A program made the translations under genes and the position numbers. From Rhizobium sp. RM (lineage in GTDB: Bacteria; Pseudomonadota; Alphaproteobacteria; Rhizobiales; Rhizobiaceae), in NCBI RefSeq assembly GCF_013390595.1, contig NZ_JACAWV010000022.1, forward strand, positions 868,001 to 932,000: 64,000 nucleotides of DNA, given 5' to 3'. This document shows, piece by piece, positions 26,599 to 34,444 of this stretch; within the stretch, counting starts at the first letter, position 1; the number at the start of each line of letters is the position of its first letter. The notes below the pieces were generated by a model. That model was not told where the DNA came from and did not search any database. It saw only the letters and a program-made list of their open reading frames with translations.

Positions 26599-28065
26599 TC
26601 AGACGACAATGCCGGTATCAACCAGCCGCCTGATGCTTGTCATATCATCTTGAAATCTTTGGAGTTCTTCATAGCGCTTCGCGCTGTCTGGGATGCGTAG
26701 CAGATAGGATGGATGCACGGTGATGAACAGCAATCTGCCACCATCCATCGGCATTGGCTTGCCACGCAGATCTGACAGTTTTTCTTTCATTCCCGTCAGA
26801 GCGAAAACCGCCGTGGCGCCCATTGCGACAATCAGCTTCGGCTGAACGAGATCGATTTCCCGCGTCAGCCACGACCTGCATCGCTGCACCTCTCCGGCGT
26901 CCGGACGCTGGTGGATACGCTTCTTGCCACGGCTTTCATATTTGAAGTGCTTGACGGCATTGGTGACATAAAGTTTCGAGCGTTCCATTCCGACAACCGC
27001 CAGCGTCTGATCAAATACCTTTCCTGCCGGGCCGACAAAAGGCCTGCCAGCCAGATCTTCGTGATCACCCGGCTGCTCACCAACGATCATCACGTCGGCA
27101 TGCGCCGGTCCCTCACCAAAGACAGTTTGCGTAGCTTTGCAATGAAGCGGACAAAGCGTGCAGCCCTTCGCCTTGTCCCTCAATCCCTCGAGGCTGTTGG
27201 CATCGGGCAATTCTGGTGCGGGCATGTTTGCTCGTGCCGTCTGGAGCCGGTGATGGAATGGTTGGGGTTCGCTGGCGGCTTTCGCCGCCATCTTCAGAAC
27301 ACGTGTCTCCGCACTGAGGATCAGATCCGGAATAAGCGCTGCCTCAGGCAGGTTTTTCCAATATTTCTTTGGCATCTCCGCCGTCATAGCCTTGATCTTC
27401 AATCGGGCCGGATTGAAAATATTGGCGTAATAGGTCCGCCAGAGTTCATCCGCTTCATCAGATAGATCGGGTTTTTCTGCCGCCTCCCGCGACGTCTTCA
27501 ACGTCTCTCCATCCCATTGGGCATATCCCTTCGGGGTTGCAATCAGCCAATCCATGTCTGTGAACCGCCGTTGGAAAAAATCGGCCTTGCGCTCGACAAT
27601 GAAGTGATCCGGCTCAAACCATGCAATAAACCGCCGTCGCCCGACCTCCTCTTCAGCCATGGGCACTTCCTTGAACCGGACAAAGGCCGTCATCTTGTGA
27701 CTGTCGCGACGGACGGATTTTTCCATGTACCGGGCGTCAACGACATCCGGGTCGGACTTGAATTGCAGAAGTGCCCGATCGTCACGCAACCGCCATAACA
27801 AACGATAGAGCAGAGCAAACCGGGCACGATCACTGTGACAGATGACGGCCTCGGCAAGCGGCACGAATGCAGAGGGAACACTGAAAGATGCTGAACCTGT
27901 CGCTGCGGGTAAAACGGAGCCCTCGTCAAAACCAAACAAATCCGCGCTATCGTCACGACATCGCCAGTCTATCTGGGCTGGTGAAATACCGGCCAGAAGA
28001 CAGGCACGCGCGGCATTGCGCCACTCGGCAAAATCTCCCCGGCCCTCCAGAACGATCCTGTACAT
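26599..28065 (-). CDS. UdgX-type uracil-DNA glycosylase fused to TIGR03915 domain
   Basis: The 488-residue protein joins two modules. Residues ~1-255 (MYRIVLEGRGDFAEWRNAARACLLAGISP... RFIAWFEPDHFIVERKADFFQRRF ... WLIATPKGYAQWDGETL) match TIGR03915, a probable DNA-metabolism domain. Residues ~285-488 are an iron-sulfur family uracil-DNA glycosylase. It carries GEQPGDHED (329-337), the UdgX-specific KRIHQ loop with His385, HPSYLLR (His451), and cysteines 302, 305 and 396 suited to a cluster. UdgX removes uracil and forms a covalent bond to DNA through that histidine; this is known of the family. The start at 28065 overlaps the last base of the radical SAM stop codon (TAATG), so the two are translationally coupled. 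Confidence 0.88.
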   Translation of the reverse strand: MYRIVLEGRGDFAEWRNAARACLLAGISPAQIDWRCRDDSADLFGFDEGSVLPAATGSASFSVPSAFVPLAEAVICHSDRARFALLYRLLWRLRDDRALLQFKSDPDVVDARYMEKSVRRDSHKMTAFVRFKEVPMAEEEVGRRRFIAWFEPDHFIVERKADFFQRRFTDMDWLIATPKGYAQWDGETLKTSREAAEKPDLSDEADELWRTYYANIFNPARLKIKAMTAEMPKKYWKNLPEAALIPDLILSAETRVLKMAAKAASEPQPFHHRLQTARANMPAPELPDANSLEGLRDKAKGCTLCPLHCKATQTVFGEGPAHADVMIVGEQPGDHEDLAGRPFVGPAGKVFDQTLAVVGMERSKLYVTNAVKHFKYESRGKKRIHQRPDAGEVQRCRSWLTREIDLVQPKLIVAMGATAVFALTGMKEKLSDLRGKPMPMDGGRLLFITVHPSYLLRIPDSAKRYEELQRFQDDMTSIRRLVDTGIVV

Positions 28066-29297
28066 TACAACAACGACAATTGTTCCGGCTGCGGCGCGAA
28101 CATGGCACGCAGATCTGGGCGTTCCGTCAGCTTTCCCGGCACCCACCCATCTGCCATCACAAACGCCTTCACCTTTTTCAAGGAAGCGCCAAAGCGTCCG
28201 ATATCCTCGAGCCGCAGCCGGCGAAATCTCCGGGATGACAGGATTGAATTGACGGTTTTGACGCCAAACCCCGGAACTCGCAGCAAAAGCTCTCGATCAG
28301 CCTTGTTCACATCCACTGGAAACGACTGCCGATTGCCGAGCGCCCAAGCGAGCTTCGGGTCGATGTCGAGGTCCAGCATCCCATTCTTTTGTGTGGAGGT
28401 AATTTCGCCGACATCGAAGCCGTAAAATCGGTAAAGCCAATCAGCCTGGTACAGCCTGTGCTCCCGCATCAGTGGCGGCTTGATCAACGGCAGGTTTTTC
28501 GACGAATCAGGGATCGGGCTGAAGGCTGAATAATAGACACGTCGCAAACCATAGCTGCCATAGAGTCGCGCACTTGTTGAAAGAATGGTGCCGTCATCCG
28601 CACCATCGGCGCCAACAATCATCTGCGTGCTTTGCCCTGCGGGAGCAAACTTTTTGACACGCTTGCTTTTCAGCGTCGGCTCACCCGCCTCTTCGATCTT
28701 GAGGCGAATATCGGCCATCGACCGTCGGATATTGTTGGGATGTTTCTCCGGCGCGAATTTGCCGATACCGCTATCGGTGGGAAGCTCGATATTAATCGAC
28801 AGACGGTCGGCGTAAAGTCCGGCTTCTTCCACGAGATGCGCAGACGCTTCCGGAATGGATTTCAGATGGATGTAACCGCGAAATCCATGCGTTACTCTCA
28901 ATTCGCGTGCGACACGCACCAGTTCTTCCATCGTATGGTCAGACGAGCGAATGATGCCGGAGGATAAAAAAAGACCCTCGATGTAGTTTCGCCGATAGAA
29001 CTCCAGCGTCAACCAGACGACCTCCTCGACGGTAAAGCGTGCCCGCTCGACATTGCTTGAGGAGCGATTGATGCAATAGGCGCAATCGTAGATACAGAAA
29101 TTGGTCAGCAGGATTTTCAACAGGGAGATGCATCGACCATCTGGCGCATAAGCGTGGCAGATGCCCGAACCTTCTGTAGAGCCAAGACCGCCGCTTGCGG
29201 AAGAGTTTCGTTTCGTGGTGCCACTGGACGCACAAGACGCATCGTACTTCGCTGCGTCCGAAAGAATGGCAAGCCGCTCTTTGATTGACTTTCTCAT
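28065..29297 (-). CDS. Radical SAM protein, TIGR03916 DNA repair/modification
   Basis: The 410-residue protein has a radical SAM core with Cys68-x3-Cys72-x2-Cys75 (FCIYDCAYC), preceded by a conserved KYDASCASSGT segment and GICHAYAPDGRCISLLKILLTN. The C-terminus holds a helix-hairpin-helix DNA-binding motif (RELLLRVPGFGVKTVNSILSSRR). This matches TIGR03916, a putative DNA modification/repair radical SAM protein usually found next to the UdgX/TIGR03915 pair, as here. The substrate and reaction are not established. I start at ATG 29297, six bases downstream of a LexA box. The gene is first in a two-gene operon with the glycosylase. Confidence 0.88.
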   Translation of the reverse strand: MRKSIKERLAILSDAAKYDASCASSGTTKRNSSASGGLGSTEGSGICHAYAPDGRCISLLKILLTNFCIYDCAYCINRSSSNVERARFTVEEVVWLTLEFYRRNYIEGLFLSSGIIRSSDHTMEELVRVARELRVTHGFRGYIHLKSIPEASAHLVEEAGLYADRLSINIELPTDSGIGKFAPEKHPNNIRRSMADIRLKIEEAGEPTLKSKRVKKFAPAGQSTQMIVGADGADDGTILSTSARLYGSYGLRRVYYSAFSPIPDSSKNLPLIKPPLMREHRLYQADWLYRFYGFDVGEITSTQKNGMLDLDIDPKLAWALGNRQSFPVDVNKADRELLLRVPGFGVKTVNSILSSRRFRRLRLEDIGRFGASLKKVKAFVMADGWVPGKLTERPDLRAMFAPQPEQLSLL

Positions 29298-29302
29298 GCG
29301 AT

Positions 29303-29317
29303 GTTCTCTATATGTTC
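29303..29317 (-). promoter_or_regulatory. LexA (SOS) box before the radical SAM operon
   Basis: GTTC-TCTATAT-GTTC is an exact GTTC-N7-GTTC, the consensus LexA site of alphaproteobacteria. On the minus strand it covers TATAGA (29312-29307), a possible -10 element 15 bases from TTGACT (29333-29328). Binding of LexA would block this promoter. The predicted transcript would start within a few bases of the ATG. Confidence 0.7.
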
Positions 29318-29440
29318 CGAGGACGAAAGTCAATTAAACTGCATAAAATACTGAATTTCATGGTGATTATCGGGAAGTTTAATTTTCTGGCATTTCGCTG
29401 TCGTCTTCTGATATAGTCGGTTTAATTCTGATTTTGACAC

Positions 29441-29475
29441 GGTTCCGGAGCTCTGCTTCGGAACCTGTTTCTTTT
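29441..29475 (+). terminator. Terminator-like hairpin in the greA leader
   Basis: GGTTCCG (29441-29447) pairs with CGGAACC (29459-29465), followed by TGTTTCTTTTT. It lies about 45 bases before the greA ATG. A -10-like TATAGT occurs just upstream near 29413, so a short terminated RNA is possible. Confidence 0.5.
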
Positions 29476-29517
29476 TGTGTCTGCGAATACCGCGGCTCGA
29501 ATGCGAAGGAATAAGAA

Positions 29518-29994
29518 ATGGTAGAAAAAGTACCGATGACTCAGGGTGGATTCGTCAAGTTGCAGGAAGAGCTGCGTTGGCGCCAGCAGGAGGAGCGTCC
29601 GCGCATCATCGAGGCAATTTCGGAAGCGCGCGCCCACGGCGACCTTTCGGAAAACGCCGAATACCACGCCGCCAAGGAAGCCCAGAGCCACAATGAAGGC
29701 CGCATCACCGAACTGGAAGATCTGACCGCCCGTGCGGAAGTCATCGATCTCTCCAAGATGTCCGGCTCCAAGATCAAGTTTGGCGCCACTGTGAAGCTTG
29801 TCGATGAGGATAGCGACGAAGAAAAGACCTACCAGATCGTTGGCGACCAGGAAGCCGACGTGAAGGCTGGCCGCATCTCCATTTCTTCGCCCATCGCCCG
29901 CGCCCTGATTGGTAAGGAAGTCGGCGACAGCATCGAAGTCAATGCACCGGGCGGCGCAAGAGGATACGAGATCCTCGCCGTACAGTGGGGCTGA
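29518..29994 (+). CDS. greA: Transcription elongation factor GreA
   Basis: GreA (158 residues) rescues backtracked RNA polymerase by stimulating transcript cleavage. The N-terminal coiled coil ([44 protein letters not shown]) carries the tip acidic residues, and the C-terminal domain has [30 protein letters not shown]. Length and sequence are typical for the family. AAGGAATAAG precedes the ATG. Upstream is a terminator-like hairpin, and a terminator follows at 30066. The gene is divergent from the SOS-type radical SAM operon, with about 220 bases between. Confidence 0.97.
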   Translation: MVEKVPMTQGGFVKLQEELRWRQQEERPRIIEAISEARAHGDLSENAEYHAAKEAQSHNEGRITELEDLTARAEVIDLSKMSGSKIKFGATVKLVDEDSDEEKTYQIVGDQEADVKAGRISISSPIARALIGKEVGDSIEVNAPGGARGYEILAVQWG

Positions 29995-30065
29995 TTGCTG
30001 CCAGGCGTCACGTGTGCCATCGGACGCGTAGACACGCCACATCTGCTTGAAATCTTGCATCTCTG

Positions 30066-30101
30066 TTCCGCTCGGGTGACGTCATTCGAGCGGAATGTGT
30101 T
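30066..30101 (+). terminator. Terminator of greA
   Basis: TTCCGCTCG (30066-30074) pairs with CGAGCGGAA (30087-30095), followed by TGTGTTTT. An ATG for the next frame at 30095 falls inside this stem, which argues for a later start of lpcC. Confidence 0.8.
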
Positions 30102-30127
30102 TTAGCGGAACAGACGGAACGTTAAAG

Positions 30128-31183
30128 TTGTCTCGGGTCGATCTCAAAGATGTGCAGGTGCTTGCGCCGAATTTTAAAAAAAGACTTTCGGGCGTAACGT
30201 CCACCATCGTTCAGCTTATTCCGGCCCAGAACCGGATGGGACAAAAGGTGGCAGCTATCGGCCCGGGCCTGCCTGCACATTTGCCGTGTGTGCGCTTCCG
30301 CGATCTTTGGCGGCTTTGGCTGGCCGGTCCGCTCGGCGGACCTCGCATATGGCATGCACGACGCAACATCGAAATGTTGCCGGGCATCATCATGCGCGAC
30401 GTGCTCCGTATGAAGGTCAAGCTTCTCTTCACCTCCGCCGCACAAAGACGACACTCCGGCTACACCCGCTGGCTGATTTCGAAAATGGATGCGGTCGTGG
30501 CGACCAGCGGTCGTTCCGGATCGTTTCTGGAAGTCCCGCATCAGGTCATCATGCATGGCGTTGATACGACGCTGTTTCATCCCGGCAAAACGGACGAAGA
30601 CACGATAGCGGCAACTGGCCTTCCGGGTCGATATCTGATCGGTTGTTTTGGACGTGTCCGTCACCAGAAGGGCACTGATCTTTTCGTTCGCGCCATGATC
30701 GAGCTGCTGCCCGATTATCCCGAATGGACCGCGGTGGTCTCTGGCCGGGTCACGCCCGAACATAAGGCTTTCGGTGACGCACTGAAGTCCGATACAGAAG
30801 CCGCCGGCCTCACGCAACGCATCATCTTTCAGGGCGAAGTGGATGACATCAAACCGTGGTACAGACGCCTGTCGCTCTATGTTGCCCCTTCCCGCAACGA
30901 AGGTTTCGGCCTCACGCCATTGGAGGCCATGGCATCCGATGTCGCCGTCGTCGCCAGCGATGCGGGCGCTTACGCGGAAATGATCGTCGAGGGAGAGACC
31001 GGCATGGTCGTCAAGGCTGGCGACTACGATTCGCTGCGTGATGCGATCAGAAGCTATCTCGCCGATCCCGAGAAAACGCGGCAACACGCAAATGCAGGCC
31101 TCCATCATGTCCGCACCGCCTTCCCGCTGGAAAACGAATCGGACCGACTAGGCGCGCTCTACGACAAGCTACGGCAGAGCTGA
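30128..31183 (+). CDS. lpcC: LPS core glycosyltransferase, LpcC-like
   Basis: This GT4-fold protein (351 residues from 30128) opens with VQVLAPNFKKRLSGVTSTIVQLIP and includes WHARRNIEMLPGIIMRDVLRMKVKLLFTSAAQRRHSG, strongly resembling rhizobial LpcC, a mannosyltransferase that adds the first mannose to Kdo in the LPS core. The GT4 signature EX7E region is seen as APSRNEGFGLTPLEAMASDVAVVASDAGAYAEMI near the C-terminus. It acts at the inner membrane's cytoplasmic face. Start choice is uncertain: the ATG at 30095 lies in the greA terminator stem and has no spacing to a binding site, whereas TTG 30128 has GGAA eight bases upstream. The function name comes from sequence resemblance. Confidence 0.8.
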   Translation: MSRVDLKDVQVLAPNFKKRLSGVTSTIVQLIPAQNRMGQKVAAIGPGLPAHLPCVRFRDLWRLWLAGPLGGPRIWHARRNIEMLPGIIMRDVLRMKVKLLFTSAAQRRHSGYTRWLISKMDAVVATSGRSGSFLEVPHQVIMHGVDTTLFHPGKTDEDTIAATGLPGRYLIGCFGRVRHQKGTDLFVRAMIELLPDYPEWTAVVSGRVTPEHKAFGDALKSDTEAAGLTQRIIFQGEVDDIKPWYRRLSLYVAPSRNEGFGLTPLEAMASDVAVVASDAGAYAEMIVEGETGMVVKAGDYDSLRDAIRSYLADPEKTRQHANAGLHHVRTAFPLENESDRLGALYDKLRQS

Positions 31184-31186
31184 AAA

Positions 31187-31208
31187 AGCGCGCAGTCGCC
31201 TGCGCGCT
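31187..31208 (-). terminator. Terminator of the Lrp gene
   Basis: AGCGCGCAG and CTGCGCGCT form a perfect 9-bp stem, with TTTTT on the minus strand after it. It lies between convergent lpcC and the Lrp-family gene and may serve both. Confidence 0.75.
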
Positions 31209-31215
31209 ACAGATA

Positions 31216-31683
31216 TTAGACTTCGACAAGTCCAACGCGTTTGACCTGACGGATCGTCAGCATGGTGCGCACCGTATCGACATTCTCGTCGGCAGTCAGA
31301 ACCTCAATGACGAAATCCTGGAACTCCGTCAGGTTTTTTGCCACGCAGTGCAGCAGAAAATCGCTTTCGCCTGAGACCATCCACGCCTGCCGCACCAGCG
31401 ACCATCCGCCCGTTGCAGCAGCGAAGGCTTTGAGATTGCTGTCCGATTGGCGCTTGAGACCGACCATGCAGAAGGCAACGAGATCAAAGCCGAGCTTGGG
31501 CGCGTTCAACATGGCGTGATAGCCTTCGATGACACCGGCCTCTTCCAGCTTACGCACGCGCCTGAGACACGGCGGCGCTGAAATGCCGACCCGTTCAGCA
31601 AGCTCCACATTTGTCATGCGGCCGTCACGCTGCAATTCGCGCAATATTTTCAGATCGATGGCATCGAGTTCGACGCTAGTCAC
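31216..31683 (-). CDS. Lrp/AsnC family transcriptional regulator
   Basis: This 155-residue protein has the N-terminal winged helix-turn-helix (LDAIDLKILRELQRDGRMTNVELAERVGISAPPCLRRVRKLEEAGVIEGY) and a C-terminal RAM/AsnC ligand-binding domain (YHAMLNAPKLGFDLVAFCMVGL ... FLLHCVAKNLTEFQDFVIEVL). Family members respond to amino acids. The regulated genes are not evident. It is divergent from trxB, so the shared 214-base spacer may contain its operator. An autoregulatory role is likely but inferred. The gene has its own terminator at 31187. Confidence 0.92.
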   Translation of the reverse strand: MTSVELDAIDLKILRELQRDGRMTNVELAERVGISAPPCLRRVRKLEEAGVIEGYHAMLNAPKLGFDLVAFCMVGLKRQSDSNLKAFAAATGGWSLVRQAWMVSGESDFLLHCVAKNLTEFQDFVIEVLTADENVDTVRTMLTIRQVKRVGLVEV

Positions 31684-31897
31684 GGAGAGTTCCTCTTTGA
31701 GCGGAAGAACTTCCTTGTACTATTCGGGGCAGGATTCGCAAGAATATGCCGCTCTCGGGACACAAAATTACACAGGCATCCACAACTGCCTTGTTGGTAA
31801 CGCAAGGCTGCCCTTGAATAAAGGCACTAGACAACCTTAAATACCGGCAATTGAAGGGTTGAGGCACTGCCTCTACCCCTGCTGAAAGGAACACCCC
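31684..31897. promoter_or_regulatory. Divergent spacer between the Lrp gene and trxB
   Basis: The 214 bases hold promoters for both genes. It includes several AT-rich blocks (around 31700-31760) but no perfect repeat that I can assign to the Lrp-like protein. GAAAGGA lies before the trxB ATG. Confidence 0.3.
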
Positions 31898-32872
31898 ATG
31901 TCTGCCCGCCACACCAAGGTATTAATCATCGGTTCCGGCCCCGCCGGCTACACGGCCGCGATCTACGCTGCGCGCGCGATGCTGAAACCTGTGCTGATTG
32001 CCGGCATGGAACAGGGTGGCCAGTTGATGATCACCACGGATGTTGAAAACTATCCAGGCTTTGCCGATCCTATTCAGGGTCCCTGGCTGATGGATCAGAT
32101 GCTGAAGCAGGCAACCCACGTCGGTGCAGAAATCGTCAATGACCTCGTAACCGAAGTTGAAACCACGGCACGCCCCTTCGTCGTCCGCACCGATTCCGGA
32201 CAGGTCTGGACCGCAGACACACTGATTATTGCGACCGGCGCGAAAGCCAAGTGGCTTGGCATCGAAAGCGAACAGCACTTTCAGGGCTTTGGCGTTTCGG
32301 CCTGCGCGACCTGCGACGGCTTCTTCTATCGCAACAAGGATGTGATCGTCGTGGGTGGCGGAAATTCCGCAGTCGAGGAAGCACTCTATCTCGCCCATAT
32401 CGCCAAGACCGTCACCGTCGTACATCGGCGTGACAGCTTCCGCTCGGAAAAGATCCTTCAGGAGCGCCTGTTCGCCAAGGAAAACGTCAAGATCCTCTGG
32501 AACACGGAAGTGGCTGAGATCACCGGCGCACCTGCCAAGCACCCAATGCCACCATCGGTGTCCGGTGCGAAGTTGCGCGACACGAAGACCGGCGAAATCA
32601 GCGAAATGCCGATCGACGGCGTCTTCGTCGCAATTGGTCACGCGCCGGCCGTCGAACTGTTCAAGGGCAAAGTGAAGCTCAAGGACAATGGCTACATGTG
32701 GACGGCTGCCGATTCCACGGCAACGAGTGTTGAAGGCATTTTTGCTGCCGGCGACGTGACTGACGACATCTATCGACAGGCTATCACGGCCGCTGGCATG
32801 GGTTGCATGGCAGCACTCGAGGCCGAACGTTATCTGACCGCACATCAACCGCTTGCGGTAGCAGCCGAATAA
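31898..32872 (+). CDS. trxB: Thioredoxin reductase
   Basis: TrxB (324 residues) passes electrons from NADPH through FAD to thioredoxin. The FAD-binding GxGxxG motif is at the N-terminus (VLIIGSGPAGYTAAIYAARA), the active-site pair is Cys136/Cys139 (CATCDGFF), the NADPH-binding domain has VIVVGGGNSAVEEALYLA, and the C-terminal FAD motif is IFAAGDVTD. The gene is followed 18 bases later by lsrB on the same strand, so the two are likely co-transcribed. A GAAAGGA ribosome binding site precedes the ATG. Confidence 0.97.
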   Translation: MSARHTKVLIIGSGPAGYTAAIYAARAMLKPVLIAGMEQGGQLMITTDVENYPGFADPIQGPWLMDQMLKQATHVGAEIVNDLVTEVETTARPFVVRTDSGQVWTADTLIIATGAKAKWLGIESEQHFQGFGVSACATCDGFFYRNKDVIVVGGGNSAVEEALYLAHIAKTVTVVHRRDSFRSEKILQERLFAKENVKILWNTEVAEITGAPAKHPMPPSVSGAKLRDTKTGEISEMPIDGVFVAIGHAPAVELFKGKVKLKDNGYMWTAADSTATSVEGIFAAGDVTDDIYRQAITAAGMGCMAALEAERYLTAHQPLAVAAE

Positions 32873-32890
32873 TCGAAAGGCAGGATCGGC

Positions 32891-33793
32891 ATGGCGATGC
32901 CATTGGACTGGGACAAACTGCGCATTTTCCATGCCGCCGCGGAAGCGGGTTCATTTACCCATGCGGCAGACAAGCTGCACCTGTCCCAGTCGGCGATCAG
33001 CCGTCAGGTCAGCGCATTGGAACAGGACGTCGGCGTCAAACTGTTTCACCGGCACGCCCGTGGCCTGATCCTCACGGAACAGGGTGAGTTGCTGTATCGC
33101 ACAGCCCATGACGTGCTTTTGAAGCTTGAAACCGTCAAGATGCAGTTGACCGAAACGACGGAGAAGCCCAGCGGCAAGCTGCGCGTTACCACCACGGTTG
33201 GCCTAGGTCAGGGTTGGCTGACGGACAAGGTGCAGGAGTTCCTGCAGCTTTATCCGGAAATGTCGATCCAGCTCATCCTCGATAACGAGGAACTCGACGT
33301 GAACATGCGGCACGCCGACTGCGCGATCCGCTTGCGTCAGCCGCAGCAGTCGGACCTCATCCAGCGCAAGCTGTTCACGGTGCACATGCACGTCTATGCC
33401 GCGCCATCCTACATCAATCGATATGGTGAACCGCAATCGATCGAGGATCTGGACAACCACCGTATCATCTCGTTCGGTGAACCGGCTCCCAACTATCTGC
33501 TGGACGTGAACTGGCTGGAAAACGCCGGTCGTTCATCCGACAACACCCGCACGCCGCACTTGCAGATTAACAGCCAGACCTCGATCAAACGGGCCTGCCT
33601 GCTGGGAATCGGCATCGCCTGCCTGCCGGATTACATCGTTGGACGTGACCCTGGTTTGATTCAGTTGTCGCTCGCCGCGGACATTCCCTCGTTCGATACC
33701 TACTTCTGCTATCCCGACGAGATGAAAAACGCTGCAAAACTGAAGGCGTTCAGAGACTTTATCGTTGCCAAGGCGCGCAACTGGAACTTCTGA
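32891..33793 (+). CDS. lsrB: LysR-family regulator LsrB/VtlR
   Basis: The 300-residue protein has a LysR helix-turn-helix (LRIFHAAAEAGSFTHAADKLHLSQSAISRQVSALEQDVGVKLFHRH) and a LysR substrate-binding domain. Its sequence, its place behind trxB and ahead of the tandem AbcR-like RNAs match the gene called lsrB in Sinorhizobium and vtlR in Agrobacterium and Brucella. In those species it controls LPS/oxidative-stress genes or the AbcR small RNAs. The cysteines in DADCAIR and RACLLGIGIACLP may respond to redox state, as proposed for LsrB; that is from knowledge of the family. A good AAAGGCAGGA site precedes the ATG. Confidence 0.88.
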   Translation: MAMPLDWDKLRIFHAAAEAGSFTHAADKLHLSQSAISRQVSALEQDVGVKLFHRHARGLILTEQGELLYRTAHDVLLKLETVKMQLTETTEKPSGKLRVTTTVGLGQGWLTDKVQEFLQLYPEMSIQLILDNEELDVNMRHADCAIRLRQPQQSDLIQRKLFTVHMHVYAAPSYINRYGEPQSIEDLDNHRIISFGEPAPNYLLDVNWLENAGRSSDNTRTPHLQINSQTSIKRACLLGIGIACLPDYIVGRDPGLIQLSLAADIPSFDTYFCYPDEMKNAAKLKAFRDFIVAKARNWNF

Positions 33794-33886
33794 CGCAAAA
33801 ACAGTCGACCTTATGAAATTGGCGATAAAGTTCAATCGGTTAACTTCCGATCAGAAGGAGCATTGCCGCAACTTCCGTATACAGCC

Positions 33887-33974
33887 CTGCACAAAAAATA
33901 TACCGGAAAGATGCAGGCGTGCGTAAATCGCATGCCTGACCTGCACAAAAAAGAGTTGTTGTCTGCACAAAAAA
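33887..33974 (+). repeat. Three direct repeats CTGCACAAAAAA upstream of the first AbcR
   Basis: Identical 12-base copies start at 33887, 33941 and 33963. The last two are 22 bases apart (two helix turns). The third lies between a -35 (TTGTTG, 33956-33961) and a -10 (CATATC, 33979-33984), and the second just upstream of the -35. They look like binding sites for a regulator of the small RNA, possibly LsrB. Confidence 0.55.
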
Positions 33975-33989
33975 GCACCATATCGCACT

Positions 33990-34109
33990 CAGCTGATGCA
34001 CACCGGTGGCTTTCCTCCCAGTTCCACCGCATCAGCTGTTCCCCTCTGGAGGTTTTTAACCTTCACACTTAAAAGGGCCCTGGATCTTTCCGGTGGCCCT
34101 CTTTTTTTT
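33990..34109 (+). ncRNA. abcR: AbcR-family small RNA, copy 1
   Basis: The predicted ~120-base transcript has a 5' hairpin (AGCTGATGC at 33991 pairs with GCATCAGCT at 34029, with inner CGGTGG/CCACCG), a single-stranded segment containing CCCCTCTGGAGG followed by TTTTT, and a terminator (AGGGCC/GGCCCT, T8). Position after lsrB, tandem layout and this anti-Shine-Dalgarno segment match AbcR1/AbcR2 of A. tumefaciens, which are Hfq-dependent and silence ABC-transporter mRNAs. I cannot say which of the two copies is AbcR1. A promoter TTGTTG-N17-CATATC precedes it. Confidence 0.75.
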
Positions 34110-34190
34110 ACCCGCAATAATTTTCTCCAAATATGCGCAATACTGCATAATACAACCTTGTTTTGTAGGCACCGCGCACCCATATCTAAT

Positions 34191-34296
34191 TCAGCTGTCG
34201 CGGCTGACTTTTGTGCGCTGGACAGCTGTTCCCCTCTGGAGGTTTTTGACCTTCAAACTATCAGGCCGCGGAGAAATCTAGCGGCCTTCTTTTTTT
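34191..34296 (+). ncRNA. abcR: AbcR-family small RNA, copy 2
   Basis: The ~106-base RNA has a 5' hairpin (CAGCTGTC at 34192 with GACAGCTG at 34221), then a segment nearly identical to copy 1 (CAGCTGTTCCCCTCTGGAGG and TTTTT-x-ACCTTCA), and a terminator (AGGCCGC/GCGGCCT followed by T). A promoter TTGTTT-N16-CATATC is placed at 34159-34186. Copies 1 and 2 differ outside the conserved core, as known for Agrobacterium AbcR1 and AbcR2. It lacks the CTGCACAAAAAA repeats that precede copy 1, so its control may differ. Confidence 0.75.
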
Positions 34297-34387
34297 GCTA
34301 AGCATGCAGCGTGGAAACGGTGCGCGTCTGCGCGAGAGCGCAATAGCCAGCGCATCCTTGCATGGCTTTCACGGAGACGTGAATTGA

Positions 34388-34422
34388 ATATTGATTTCTA
34401 CCGATATATAGATCGTCAATAT
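34388..34422 (+). promoter_or_regulatory. Inverted-repeat operator before the ArsR gene
   Basis: ATATTGA (34388-34394) mirrors TCAATAT (34416-34422), with inner TCTA/TAGA arms. It ends 22 bases before the ArsR ATG. The layout fits a dimer of the adjacent ArsR protein binding its own promoter. Confidence 0.5.
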
Positions 34423-34444
34423 CAGATTTAAGAGAAAAACGATT

